From: Trichostrongylus colubriformis
Taxonomy: Eukaryota; Nematoda; Chromadorea; Rhabditida; Trichostrongylidae
Reading direction: 5' to 3'
NCBI GenBank assembly: GCA_963978905.1
Contig: OZ022261.1
Span: 37,528,130-37,592,129, forward strand
DNA length: 64,000 nt
Position 1 is the first letter of the stretch, and each line of letters starts with the position of its first letter. The notes under the pieces were generated by a model, which saw only the letters and a program-made list of their open reading frames with translations, was not told the origin of the DNA and did not search any database. Below are positions 24,301-36,083 of this stretch, piece after piece. The translations under genes and the position numbers were made by a program.

Positions 24301-27300
24301 CGCGCGCCGACTCAGTTCACCCCGAAAGCACACCCCGAAAGCACCCCAAGGCACACCCCGAAAGCTGCCACTAAATGACATTTAAGACGTTCAAGAAAAG
24401 ATCTGCGGAACTGTGTTACCTGTGAGTCCTACGACTTCACCGATCAGAAATGAAATATAAGAAACGAGCACGAAGAGGCTGCTCTCCAGTAGCGGATGTT
24501 CTGCGATAAAAGTCATCTTCGTGATTAGGGCATTACCGCATCCAATCAATGAGCCCAACATGAGAGACCCTGAAATTGATTTTATCAACGAGTGTCGATG
24601 GCACTATGCAACAATTAGCCCAGCATGAGCCGCTGCTATAGCCTTCGGTACATACTCGTCATACCGCGATCTCACACGTGGGGAGTGAGAGTGAGTGGCG
24701 CAAAAGGAGCCAATGCGATTTCACGTTTTCGGATCCTCGGCTTCGATAAGTCACTATTGCCATCGTGAGTGCGCCGCGTGCGCTGCATTGCGACGTCGCA
24801 TCAGCTACTTCTGCGATATCCGTCAGTAGCCACTGAGACCCAACCCACTATTAGTGCGACAAAGTATCACAAAAGAAGGCTAGCGACAGCTTGCACTACA
24901 CCCAATCACTCAGGATTCAGCCCCACTGCAAGAGCATCCGTGTAGCTGGAACTTCGGCTACATGGCGTTAACGCACGTAATGAAAGACATAAGGCCACGC
25001 TTGGACTCACCAAAGAAAATGTATGCGAATTTTCCCAAAGCGAAAATTATTTCGTTTATGCCAACCGCTTCACCTGCAGCTGAGAAGTTGTCAATTGTGC
25101 TTAAAAGAAACATGAAATCAACGTACGAAATTTGCAATATATTGATATGGATTTTGGGATTAATAGGAAAACAACTTTTTGACACTGGGAAAGCTTCCCT
25201 CACAAATTTACAAGTATCGTAGAAGGGTAATAAACTGCATGAGAGATTGTAGCCTCCAAGTAGTCCAAGGAATAAACAGCTCACTACTTGATTTACTTCT
25301 TAAAGAAAGAAGAAACCCAAAATTGCAATGCACCCTCTCTCCTGACGATCTGGGGAAATTACATCATATATAAAAAAAACCAGAGCGGTACAGGAAAAAT
25401 TTAAACTCATGCTTGAAAAAAGAGCTCATAAAAGGGCGTGAAACGCGAATTGATTGAAATCTGGCCTTGTACCAAAATACATTACCAACACGACGTCATT
25501 GAAACTTGCAACGGTTCACTTTAGTTCAAATCCTCCACTGAATTGCTCAAAAGCGCTAGGGTCAATGACAGTGGACGTAGAGCAATGGTTCCCGGCACAC
25601 ATATATATGGTGATTGCAACAGGATGATCGTTACAATTGCTAACAACAAAGTATTGGCCAAAAACAGTAAAGCCTTACCTGGACAGCACCATCGCAACAG
25701 CATCATTGAGAGCGCTTTCACCGAACACTAAGGCAAATAGATCAGCTTCGACATGCATTTCGGAGAAGATTGAGATCACGGTGACTAAAGTGTATCAAAA
25801 TTCACAACCGAAAAGGATTAGAAAAGCAACGTTCATGATTGATGCAGACCCGGATCCGTAGCGGAAATTACAGCTCCGAAGAAAAGGAGCTCTTGGTAAG
25901 AAAATCCCATGCCAAATATCTTCGTAAAGATATATAAGAGTGATCTGAATTTTGATCATGTTCATGTGAGCGCAACTTACATAAAAGTGTAAACCAAGCT
26001 CACCCAGTTGCAAAGCATGAAATAGTAGTGCCAACAAACGCAAACACCAGTATGCTGCCAATGTTTCGGAAGAAATGACGCTTTTTGAGACTGTAACCCG
26101 CGTTGAAGATAATAGGTGGAAGCATGATATTGAAGAAAATCTCAGGAGAGAATGCGCTCTAAAAAGCATCACTATCAATAAGAGCCATGAGGTGACATTC
26201 TTTTGCTCTCATTCATGCAGAAATTTCACGAAAAGAATCGATGTAGAGAAATATCTAGTTTTTAAAAAGTCAAAACGTTCACCTTCTGCTCTATCTTTTG
26301 CTCGTTGTGCTTTTTCCTGTCAGCATAGAATCCTTCCATTAACTCATAATGAAACGAAACACGTGGAGCACCTTCCGGCTTCACCTCCAGCCTTAACAAA
26401 GAGTGGCTTCAAAAACCATTCCCATTTGACCTCACTATCAGAATTATTGGTAGCGATTGTAATGTTAAGACATGCATTTATCGCTGGAGTGGTTGTGGTA
26501 TTAGCTGGATGCCCGCTCGCTCACTTACTTCTTACAATTGCGAAATAGAAAATAAGGCAAGTTGAAGTTATTTCAGAAAACACATTTGTAAAATGGAGCT
26601 GAATAAAACTGAGAAGAGTTCGCTCAAATATAAGATTTCATGCTAACTTGATTTGCTTGTAATTGCGCGCACGAACATTCTATTGAGGCAGTTCAGAAAT
26701 AATCGGCATGGCAAAGGCGCTAATGTTGGTTCTACAAACATATGAAAAAAAAATTTTGCTCGAAAGTTTCCGAAAGTAGCAAAGTTTAATTAACCTCAGG
26801 TAGTCTGGAGGTTCCTCTATAACAGTCCGATCCTTCAAAATCACATCGTAAGTTTGCGACTCAAGCAAGCCGATATCAAAATATCTAATAACGAAGCCGA
26901 TTAACAACCCTGAAATTCACGGTCACATAAATGAATTATTCAGCATGAAGATGAAACCAGTCACTCACCGTAAAACAATGTAAGCCCCGTTTCATGAACG
27001 AACATGAATCGATAATGCTTGAAAAGCCACGATGTTAGCACAATTACCACAAGCACAGAAATATAGGTCAGAAGGATGATGGAGTCCAACCGATGGATAT
27101 TTTCGGCTCTCTGAAAATTAGCAGTTGGGAAGATGACATAGGAATCAAGTGTTCATATGTGGAAAAAACCAATTTGTACGCTGAAATGCTCCAGTGTAGC
27201 ACTGAAGCTCTCCCCCCCCCCCCCCCCGCTCAGTCATTTCACCTTTGTGAGTAGTTAAACTTTATACAGGTATAATCCACGTCCACCCATACCTCGCAGA

Positions 27301-28433
27301 AGTCATGCCTAGCTCAGACCGACCTCGAAGGAAGCGGCAATCTCTTTAGCATCTCTGCTGTCAATGATCTCATACGGAAATATATCTGCAGAACTCCCGT
27401 TGCCGCCATGTGGATATGGGTGAAGAGCATTCAAGGACAACGTATCTGCATCCACACATACCAGCACAAGTTACAAACAATACAGTGACGCTAGAAATGA
27501 GTAATTTTGAGCTGGAAAGTGTAGATTTCACCAAAACCCAGGAGGAGATGGAGCTCACTGTGAACAAACCACTTTTGTCCCCTCCCAATATCCATACAGC
27601 GCTCAGTGGATGTATTTTGGAGAGGTGATAGCGGGCAGGCATTGAAGTAGGAGCGCGAGTACATATGCAAAATGTTGTGGGAATTGAGAGATCCCATACT
27701 GCCAGCGTAACTGACAAAACTCGCCGAGGAGTCTCTGCTACGGCCACCATCCATAGACCTACATTGGGGGGAGGGGGGAGGTTCCTCAAAGGTAGTGGTA
27801 GGGTTAATTCGGTTGCATCATTCATTCCATTATTTGACATTGACCGGTGGACGTATTCACCATGAAGGCTGACACGTCAAGCACCACGTCATTTCGATCA
27901 GTACGGCCTCAATACAATGGGATAAAAATCATTCCGCTATCATGCTCATTACTCTTCACCTCAGTCCCGAGGAGGCGGGCTGACATGAGAAGGGCGGCTT
28001 GGCCTGATAAGGCCGCCTCCGCCACAGCTCAACGGGCGCTTTCCGCGGAGATCTCGCCATACATAAGCCTCTCACATCCGTATTCAGTGAACGAATCCTT
28101 CTGGGATTCCTTATCACTCACATTACCCCTGTCACTGTCTTTAAGTTTGCAAGCCCTTGTGGCTCCCGATGTGGTTTACTTAGAATTCAACACTACTTCC
28201 ACTAACCGGAGCTGCGAACTCAAAAACGCTACAGTGCGAATGGACTCTTCTCAAGTTGTAAATGAGAGAAAAGCATAATACAATTTATAACGCATAAAGG
28301 AAATGCTAAAAAACGAACTCACGCGCTGAGCAGCCATTTCCAGAGGAGACGCCTCCTTAGTGCTGGCACTACTATGAGTCACGCACAGCATAATTATGAA
28401 TAGTGATGTGCATAAACCACAGAGGTTCTTCAT
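18384..28433 (-). CDS. nhx-5: Endosomal Na+(K+)/H+ exchanger, NHE6/7/9 type
   Basis: Sixteen exons, reading down: 28433-28323, 27110-26969, 26909-26795, 26391-26283, 26158-26004, 25944-25850, 25784-25679, 25555-25520, 25099-25011, 24569-24420, 22118-22021, 21962-21858, 21783-21610, 19158-19063, 18903-18797 and 18552-18384; 618 aa with all phases agreeing. A signal-like N-terminus is followed by [13 protein letters not shown] and [13 protein letters not shown], then [20 protein letters not shown] (about 167), ISATDP (about 236), the ion-binding motif [11 protein letters not shown] (Asn-Asp near 268-269) and [12 protein letters not shown] (about 474-485). The tail carries [13 protein letters not shown] and [20 protein letters not shown], which is diagnostic of the organellar NHE6/7/9 branch rather than plasma-membrane NHEs. 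Family role: proton leak from endosomes in exchange for Na+/K+. The exon 8 to exon 9 join is least certain. MITEs lie in introns 1, 10 and 13. Confidence 0.95.
19906..19981. repeat. 76-bp hairpin in an nhx-5 intron
   Basis: AGGCCGCTTTCATACTTTGC is mirrored by GCAAAGTATGAAAGCGGCCT, and the centre is GC-rich (GACGCCGTCACGCGCGTGAC). It is likely the core or relic of a palindromic MITE. Confidence 0.85.
20596..20818. mobile_element. 223-bp full palindromic MITE
   Basis: GGGTGTATATCGTTAGGACA is mirrored by TGTCCTAACGATATACAGCC. The arms continue inward for about 90 bases (CACGCGACGGGATGGTGCGA against TCGCACCATCTCGTCGCGTG) around a centre with GAAGCGATTACGCC. It lies in nhx-5 intron 13. Diverged relatives are at about 16330-16540 and 62850-63060. 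Confidence 0.85.
22914..23286 (-). mobile_element. TTAA MITE family 1, inverted copy
   Basis: In reverse, it carries the family landmarks: AAGTACATGTTCTCGGATGA-like 5' region, a GGCGGGTCAGTGTTCGCGGC-like centre and the ACTTTTATCCACAATCTGTC-like 3' region. It sits in nhx-5 intron 10. The terminal TTAAAGGCACC is weakened. Confidence 0.65.
27205..27228. repeat. Poly-C tract in nhx-5 intron 1
   Basis: About 16 consecutive C residues. Similar G or C runs of 10 or more occur near 4345, 4708, 22362, 44636, 44790, 44945, 61268 and 63459. Confidence 0.9.
27967..28145 (-). mobile_element. Fragment of TTAA MITE family 2
   Basis: It matches the element inserted in the retrotransposon (GGCCGCCTCCGCCACAGCTC landmark, then CACTGTCTTTAA at the end). 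Only one end is present. It lies in nhx-5 intron 1. Confidence 0.7.
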
Positions 28434-31400
28434 TCTTTTTCAATTTTATGCCGGAAAAAATCCTGAAAGGAGTGAAGTAGAACAAACTGAGATGCGGCGC
28501 TACAACTATGCCGACAAAATCGTGGAAATGGTGTTCAAAACACTTCGTTTGCATGGAATGAGTACATATGCTTACCAATTTCACAAGGCTAGGCTTATTG
28601 TTAGTATCACTGAAATCATAATGCAGGTTTGAGTGCCAAGGGAATTGGGAGGGGAGGGGACATTGGTGAATGAACAGTAACATGAAAGCGCTGAATGTTA
28701 GATAGTACATGCCCTCCTCTGCATGACACAAGCATGAGCTAGAGGGTGTATCGGGGCGGGGGGAGGAAGGTTGAGAGAACCCACATTCTTTTCCCTATAA
28801 ACATCTGGGTTTGTACCCTTATGTCAGGATTTCGCACCGCGGCATGTCGCAAGCGAAGCAATGCGGACGGGGTGCAGGTCGGGACACACGAATCTAGGCC
28901 GCAGCCTGTGGCTATTGCCCTGTGACATAAATTACTCAGACAATTTGTTCATTATAAATCCTATCCTCTTTGTACGTCCCTTCCGTTGTATTGATGAATG
29001 ATGATGATATAAAAGATGTTTATGATGATTTAAAGGTTGTGCATGGTCATCGCGTGACCTAGTGGCCCACTGACCGTGTGTCCCAACCGTCACCCATGTG
29101 GACGGGGAAACGGTCCTTTGGCGCGGCCCCTTGGAGCTAATTTGCCAATGGGGCACTGCCAAAGCTCCTCCCATAAAAAGGCTTAGGTAATTCTGGGAGA
29201 GTCCAGACGGTCCATGCGCCCCATTGGCAAATTAGCTGCAAGGGTCGCGCCAAACGACATACACCCATGCGGACGAGCTAAAGGCGCCATGTTGCTGGGT
29301 CCCGAACCGGTTACAAGTCAACTGCGTATCGCGCCCCTAGCATTACCGTGTACTCGTTCTAAGACCCAACTACCGCGACGCGCATAGCTCGCACACACTG
29401 CGTCGTACTCGCAGCCCGCACACACTGGTCGTCGTGGTGGTGCGAAATCCTGACATAAGGGTACACACCCTAAGTATCTCAGCTTTCACGAAGGCACTTA
29501 TGCTACGGCTTGCCATGCCTGGGTTTTACGGTTCATAATTCACCAACGACTCCCCAATTCCCATAGCAGCCTATGATCCTTGTAAACGGCATCCTTCAAT
29601 GACGTTGAAATACACTCAAAAATTCCGCTGCTTAGCAGAGTGAACAAATGTAAAGTAATCAAAAAGCAATGAATATGCGTGCAGTTCAAAGACAGTGAAG
29701 CGATTATCACTACCGAACCACACGCATACTATTGATGGATTTACATATAACTGCAAATTTCGACTGCTGCCACGGTGTCTGAACAAACAGACACATGCTA
29801 ATTTGTGAATCTGAGTCAAGGGTGCAGTAGGAAGCAAACTGAATTTACGACAACAGTAACATGATGTTAGAGATTCTGTTCATACAGCTCACAGATGCTG
29901 CATTAGTATCGAAGATCGGAGCATAGTAATCAAGGGTCATAGTGAAATATTTCAGTGTTGCAAATGTCGCGCCGATAGACGGTTCAGATAAAAAGCAGTG
30001 AAAAAGAAAGTAAAGCGCCATTCAGAACGAGGAAGAAAATACCATTCACAAGGCAGTTGAATGGTCGCGATGGGGTTGTTGCACGTTTTACTGCGAAATT
30101 CACATGAAATCAAATAATGCGCAATAAGTGTCTTCGTGGCGAATGATATTTTGCACGGCAACCACAAATAACACCCACGAACGAGCTCAGTGGAGCGACG
30201 GGTCGCAGGACATCAGCTGTTTGCCCCAGGAGTCCATGGAAAAGGCGTCACGTGAAGTTCAATGGCTCTGTTTAAACGATTTAAACAACAGCTGAATAGG
30301 TGTCCTTCAGAGGATTGACACATTACTGCTCGCGTACATCAGCTACGAATGCTGGCTCCATCAACAACAAATCAGGCTGCCGTCCGACTTCGCGATTTCG
30401 CGACCGTGCGGTCCCGCCACTGCGAAGTCGTAGTATTGCAGAATTTCAAGGTCGCGTAATCCCGTGCGCAAGTGCGACACCGCCAAATTGCAGAACAGCT
30501 AAATCGCGGAGTCCGACATCGGTCCAGGGCTTAAACAATGGGCATGGAAGAGATGGAGGGAGTACTGTTTGATAGTAACATGCCTTGACATGACTGATGG
30601 GTCAATAACATATCGAAGAAAAGGATGTGGAGCACTGCCAGCGCTTAGTAGGGGCAGGCCTTCTGGGCGAGTGAAGCATTTCCACGTGTGCGGAAACTCA
30701 CGTTCCCATGGCTGACGAAAAGTGAGGTAAAGGCTGACATTGCTCACATAAACCACGTACTCTTCAAAATTCAACAATGCTCCTCCCCATGCCCTTCGCA
30801 CCCAATAAAGTTTTGATTATTCACCCAGACAAAGTACAGCGAAGATCAGAAGGTGGTACGAAAAGGGACTGACCTTTTAGTTAAACGCGATAACCGGAAG
30901 TGTGAAAGACTCCATATTTCTATACATTTGAGCTAAAGAAAACTGCAAGACAGAATCTACACACGACACCAAAAAAAGGTTCTGAACTGTGTATCTGTGC
31001 AAAGGTTGACGTGCCCTAACACCAAAGAAACCCTTTAATATAATTTGTATTGTTGTCTTATAAGTTTAAGTAAGGCTGTTGAATATGTTGAGCAGATGGA
31101 GATGGTCTTCCGAAACTTCTCATAAAATAGTGAACAGTCCATTTGTGGAAATAAAATTAAAGCGACGGCAACTGCAACATGCACTCGACGCTTGGAAAAC
31201 GTAGTGCCGACAGAGACTTACCTGATTATTTCGAATAAATCATTGAAAACTGACTGACTCTTTCATTTTGTCGCCATCCCCTAGCTTCATTGAGATTAGC
31301 GCCTTTGATTCAGCTATAGAAAAGAAAAGGAGCCCTGGAACACTTGTTCCACAGCTATTTTCGCGTTGCGGTTTCACAACAGAGCGCGTTACCTTACGCC

Positions 31401-31495
31401 CTCCCATGTCCTCTTGCTCATGGAAACACCCGGCGAAACAGAAAAATTCATACCGGATGGTTGCTCTAGCACATAGCAATTCATATGGCAACATA
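28434..31495. other. Intergenic DNA with a composite MITE
   Basis: Around 28810-29468, GTACCCTTATGTCAGGATTT is mirrored by AAATCCTGACATAAGGGTAC, the ends of the family at 17933-18170. A second GC-rich palindromic element (about 29040-29260) lies within it and has CCCATTGGCAAATTAGCT blocks on both sides. 30380-30520 holds TCGCGA-rich inverted blocks. No gene is supported. Confidence 0.6.
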
Positions 31496-33076
31496 CAGTG
31501 CTCTGCAAAATGATACAGCCACCTATAAAGTGTCCAAAAACTCTGTTTGCAGAGTGATTCAAAAAAGTCTCTAAGTACTAAAACATGTAGCCAGTGTGGA
31601 CGAGCATTCGCGCATCAACATCAAATTGTAGTTGGAAAACACAGGGAAGTTTCCTCTTTATTTGTTTTGAAAATGTCGCTTTTCCTATTCTGCAAAATGA
31701 TACAGCCACTGAACAGACTGAAGTATCGAACAACAAGAAAACAACAAAAAGGAGACAAATGCTAGTTTTACAAGCAGCTGGACCTCCTCCATTTTTTATA
31801 TCCAAAAATTTTGACCATCTAGGCCCATATGACTTTTTTCAGAAAGGTTTTAATCCACTTGGTGCCATGATTCGATGTGGGCCAATTTAAACTCCTTAAC
31901 TCCTTCGAAACGGCTTCTCTCCACGCATTTCCTTTTCAGCATAAGACTCCAACGATTTCTCCATCTGATAAAGGTCGGGTCCGCTCGTTGTCCAGATCAG
32001 AAGGTCCGTTCGGTGACGGTTTCACATGATGAAGTGCTCCGGTTGATAGGAAATGGCCCATTAACATGCGCAAAAGCAAGGTTTTGGAGTAGATTTCAAC
32101 ACGCACGACGAGAGAAGGGTACGAAGCATGAAGGTCCGGTGATCGGATGGCTTATCCTTCCGAGAATGAAACTAAAATCCCGAAGATTTCTGGTCCCCAC
32201 ACCATGACACTTTCTTCTTTGAAGTTCTTGTTGAACTTCAATTTGTCCCTCTTGCGATAGTGCCGGTAGCCATCGGGACGTCATGGCTGAACCCTTTCTT
32301 CATCAGACAGAGCAATTTGGGGAAAAAACAAAAGGGAAAAGGTGTACAAATTGAGGGAATTTTCGGACAATTTGTCATGGTGTGGGATCATATAATCATT
32401 CGAATTTTTGATTCGTTTTCGAAAGGATGAACCATCCGATTACCGAGCCTTTGTGCGCCGTACCCTTCTCTTGTCATGCGTCTCGAAATCTTCACCAAAA
32501 TCTTGTTTCCATGTAAGTTAATGGACCATCCCATGTCATCTGGAACACTCGATCATGGTGAAACCGTCACCGAATGGACCTTCTGACCCGGATAACGAAC
32601 GGCTCCGTTCTTAACCTGATGGAAGATTATCTGGGGTTCCATGGGGAAAAGAATTCAGACCGATTAGAAGGATTTAGGGAGTTTAAAGACGTTGTCATCG
32701 AAGCGTGGCAGCATGTGGCCTAAAAACATTCTGAAAATCTTTATAAACCTATATCATCAAAATATGTGGCTATTCGAAGTAATAGAGGACAAAATGATCG
32801 CAGAATCAGCATTTTTTCTTTTTCGTTGTTTCTCGGTTGACGAATGCGTCAATCTGTTCAGTGGCTGTATCATTTTGCAGAATAGGAAAAGCGACATTTT
32901 CAAAACAAATAATGGGGAAATTTTTCTCTTTTTAGGCTACAATTTGATGTTGATGCGCGAATGCGCCTCCACACTGGCTACATCTTTTTTTGACTCTCAG
33001 AGACTTTTTTTGAATCACACTGCAAACAGAGTTTTTGGGCAATTTATAGGTGGCTGTATCATTTTGCAGAGCACTG
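31496..33076. mobile_element. Fold-back element built from two Tc1-like 3' halves
   Basis: It starts CAGTGCTCTGCAAAATGATA and ends with the exact complement, TGCAGAGCACTG, flanked by TA on both sides: the signature of Tc1/mariner insertion. The terminal repeats are about 225 bp, and each holds two copies of TGCAAAATGATACAGCCAC. The inverted match continues past them through the whole element to a centre near 32290. Read outward on each arm, decayed transposase C-terminal sequence appears: on the right arm VVIEAWQHV then a block aligned with the LYxSMPRR region, and on the left arm (minus strand) AHIESWHQV in the same place. CATGGTGTGGG (the MVWG region) is on both arms. No N-terminal half is present. 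Confidence 0.85.
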
Positions 33077-36000
33077 TATATCTTCCATATGGTACGTGAC
33101 CAACATTGGTTTATTTCTATTCGAAGGCACGATATTCTCAATGTCTTCATTAAGTACGGCATGGAACTATAATATTTTTCGCGTATACGGTTAGCTCATC
33201 ATAGGTGTCCACATATGAAAAATTACTGAGAAGTATTAATAAATTTCAGCAAAGGAACCGGAAAGAACTGTCGCTTAGTCTATGTGACTTTTGGGAGCAG
33301 CCATTTACATAGTTGAGATTCATACATACATGGAGTACTGAGACTGAAAACACTTAGTGAACTGTTTTTCTTTTTTGACAGTTCCTATACAATATCTTCA
33401 TTAAACGCCGATCAATCAGAAAAAAAACTGGCATCGGTCGCTCACAAGTGTGCACACTTGCAGCCAGTGATGATCACGCAGTGCTGGTCTGAGCTGTTCT
33501 GAGGAGGACATTCAGAATTCACTCCCCGTTCGGGGATTCGCCGATTAAAAGCCAGTGTTCCTCTCGATAATTAAGATAGAAATCATAAGGAGCTGCACAT
33601 ACGGCACAACAGAACTCAAATCGAAATAGTAGCTTTGACAAGTCGGCAAGAACGGCAACCGCTTGCAGTCTGTGCCAATCTTGGCATTAGCCGGAACCGC
33701 TACTGCCAATCCAATCCGAGCCTAAATTTGTGTTAGGATGGTTCCCATACTCTGCGAGACCGCCGCCAACAGCTTCCAATGCGGTGCGACGCTTCCGTCG
33801 CCATCAGGATGCGAGTATGCATGCGGGGATGAAGCATTTTGTAGGTAGCTAATGTGTTGTCATGATGTGTTAGGGAGCATTGGAGACACCTTGAGGGATG
33901 GTACCAAAATTTAAAGTCTTCTGTTAACCACATATTTATGCTATATTTGTTTACAAAGGGCCTCATGCAAAGTTTCACGTGCATATACAAGAATCCACTT
34001 GAGATAGAGCTCCCCAAAGTGACGTCCGACGGAAAAGGGCATTCGAGTGGGATTCAACGTTTGAGAACAAAGAGGCATCAGTCACGTGGTCAGGGACGCA
34101 GAGTGGAAAGTAAATCGACAGAAGGCGCGAAAATATGAACTGCGCTTTGGCAGCTGACGGCTGGTCGAGGGGTCAGTTGAAGTGAGGAGGTGGGGGGAGG
34201 GAGGACAGCAGAATCGCAAGGTATAACCTCAGTCAGCCTTTTCATGGAAGGGGCTCGGGCAGCGGCGCGTATCAACTTGTCAACGTATTATTTCCACAAG
34301 AGTAGTTCACACTTTTACCGCTTGTTTTCTGAGGGAAGTGCGTGGACGCGAACGAAAACGGAGAAAAGTTACGGTAGCTCAGTTGTAAGAGCTAAGATCG
34401 GCTGTAAGGTGTCCTGAAACCGAAAGGGGCTTGTATTCATGTAAGATGAGAGATTTGTGGGAAGGCTCCTTCGTGATGGCAGACGAATGGGGAGGATATG
34501 GCGTTTTTATTAACCATTTTAACATATTCTCATGCATCATTGCATCGTAGTTGGAAAGGAACCTTTTTCATATCACATATGTTTTTGTTTGTTGAATAGA
34601 ACCTGAGATAACGATTTCCGAAAACTACCCATCTTCAAATTCACGTTTTGTATACCAGGGAAGCGTGGACACATCATGTCTCTCAGATCCGTATGTTTCA
34701 GCTTTTCCTTTTTTTTATAGAATCTAATTAGGGATTTTCCTCCTCATACTGACAGTTTGGCGCTAGAGATGGGCTACAGGAAAAACTAATGCATGTTGCA
34801 TCGTTCAATTCTTCATCACGCTTACCATGAACACTGCACATTTGTCGCGCCAGCAACACACAATTGACCACCTATCTCCATTTTCCTACCATACTTACTC
34901 TACTTACAGGATTGCGTCGGCTAAATTTTGTGAGAAGCAAGATTAAGTACTGACCTACTTGTGAAATACACCTGTTCTAGGATTTATTGAAGAACATGAA
35001 AACAAATGGAACGAACGAACCTAAAATGTTGCGCGGGACAGTATGAAAAATAAAGCTAGCAAATATAGATTCGAAGACAACATAAAACAAACCAATGCAG
35101 CGAAAACGTCGTGGATGACACTTATATGTATAAAAACTGTAAAGAGAAGACTTCGCAGTAAGTAAAAGTAATAGTGAATACATATTAGACCGAACCTAAC
35201 AGCCGCTAAAACATATGATATTTCTTCGAGCAAGATGAATGATTATTAATCCAAGGTTTATAATACAATAGAATCAGAAGTCTGCACAAAATGAAACGAG
35301 ATTCGCAAAAAGCCAATTCTCCAGTAAAATAACAATGTAAGACGAAGCTAGATAAAACGATACCATGGTCACAGTTTTCTGTACGGAAAATCATCAGATA
35401 AAACGAACTGCAATACGAAGATCGTAAAAGAGTAGATGGATTGCAATTTTACATAAAACATCCGAAAGTTAGTAACACTTAGTTTCCGTTAACAACATTA
35501 GTAGCGTTTATAAGTACACTGTAAAAACCTAACTAGCAACATACGTAATAAAAATAAAACTCAGAGATAATGACCTCTTCGCAATAAGCATTTGCGATGG
35601 AATTAAAACAGGACTGAAGCAAATGTCCGAATGAATTACACAGACAAAAACGTGAAGCGGAACTGAAATGTCTAAAGGAAATTATTAAGCACTCGGAAAT
35701 TTCGTTGACCGTAGAAGTGGAAGGAAATCAATGAAATTATCGCCAATGTCGATGAGAAGGAGCATAAGATGACAGTCCTAACTATGTAACCCCAAACCCG
35801 ATACTTCTACCCGCTCGCCGTTTCCAAACATATTGATCACTTTGATACGACTGCCCAAGGACTCCAAAAAATCCCTCCACATGGAGAAAGCGAAAATCAC
35901 ATTACATCATTGCAAATATCCAGCGATTAGATAATGTCCTTGCACATAATAATTTGCTCCTTTTTCATACAATAATATATAAACTGAAAAAGACCTGTAC

Positions 36001-36083
36001 TGGGTAACAATTAATATATCTTTCACCGGCATGCCAAACACGTAAAACCTGAGGAGTAGGCACATTAAGAGGAGATCGTTTAA
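33077..36083. other. Intergenic DNA between the fold-back element and bet-1
   Basis: Around 33900-33990 is a truncated end of the MITE family seen at 59554. At about 34368-34400 a tRNA-like A box (TAGCTCAGTTGTAAGAGC) occurs without a good B box, which suggests a decayed SINE head. 34500-36080 is AT-rich and contains the expected 3' flank of bet-1. No gene is supported. Confidence 0.5.

Noticed and set aside
26075..26548. 157-codon open frame on the plus strand
   Set aside because: It lies over nhx-5 exons 4-5 and intron on the opposite strand; it is a shadow of real coding sequence.
31496..33076. An intact Tc1 transposase gene
   Set aside because: Only C-terminal remnants with stops are present, and on both arms; the element is non-autonomous.
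34368..34440. Possible tRNA gene (TAGCTCAGTTGTAAGAGC)
   Set aside because: A good A box, but no matching B box or acceptor stem; more likely a decayed SINE.
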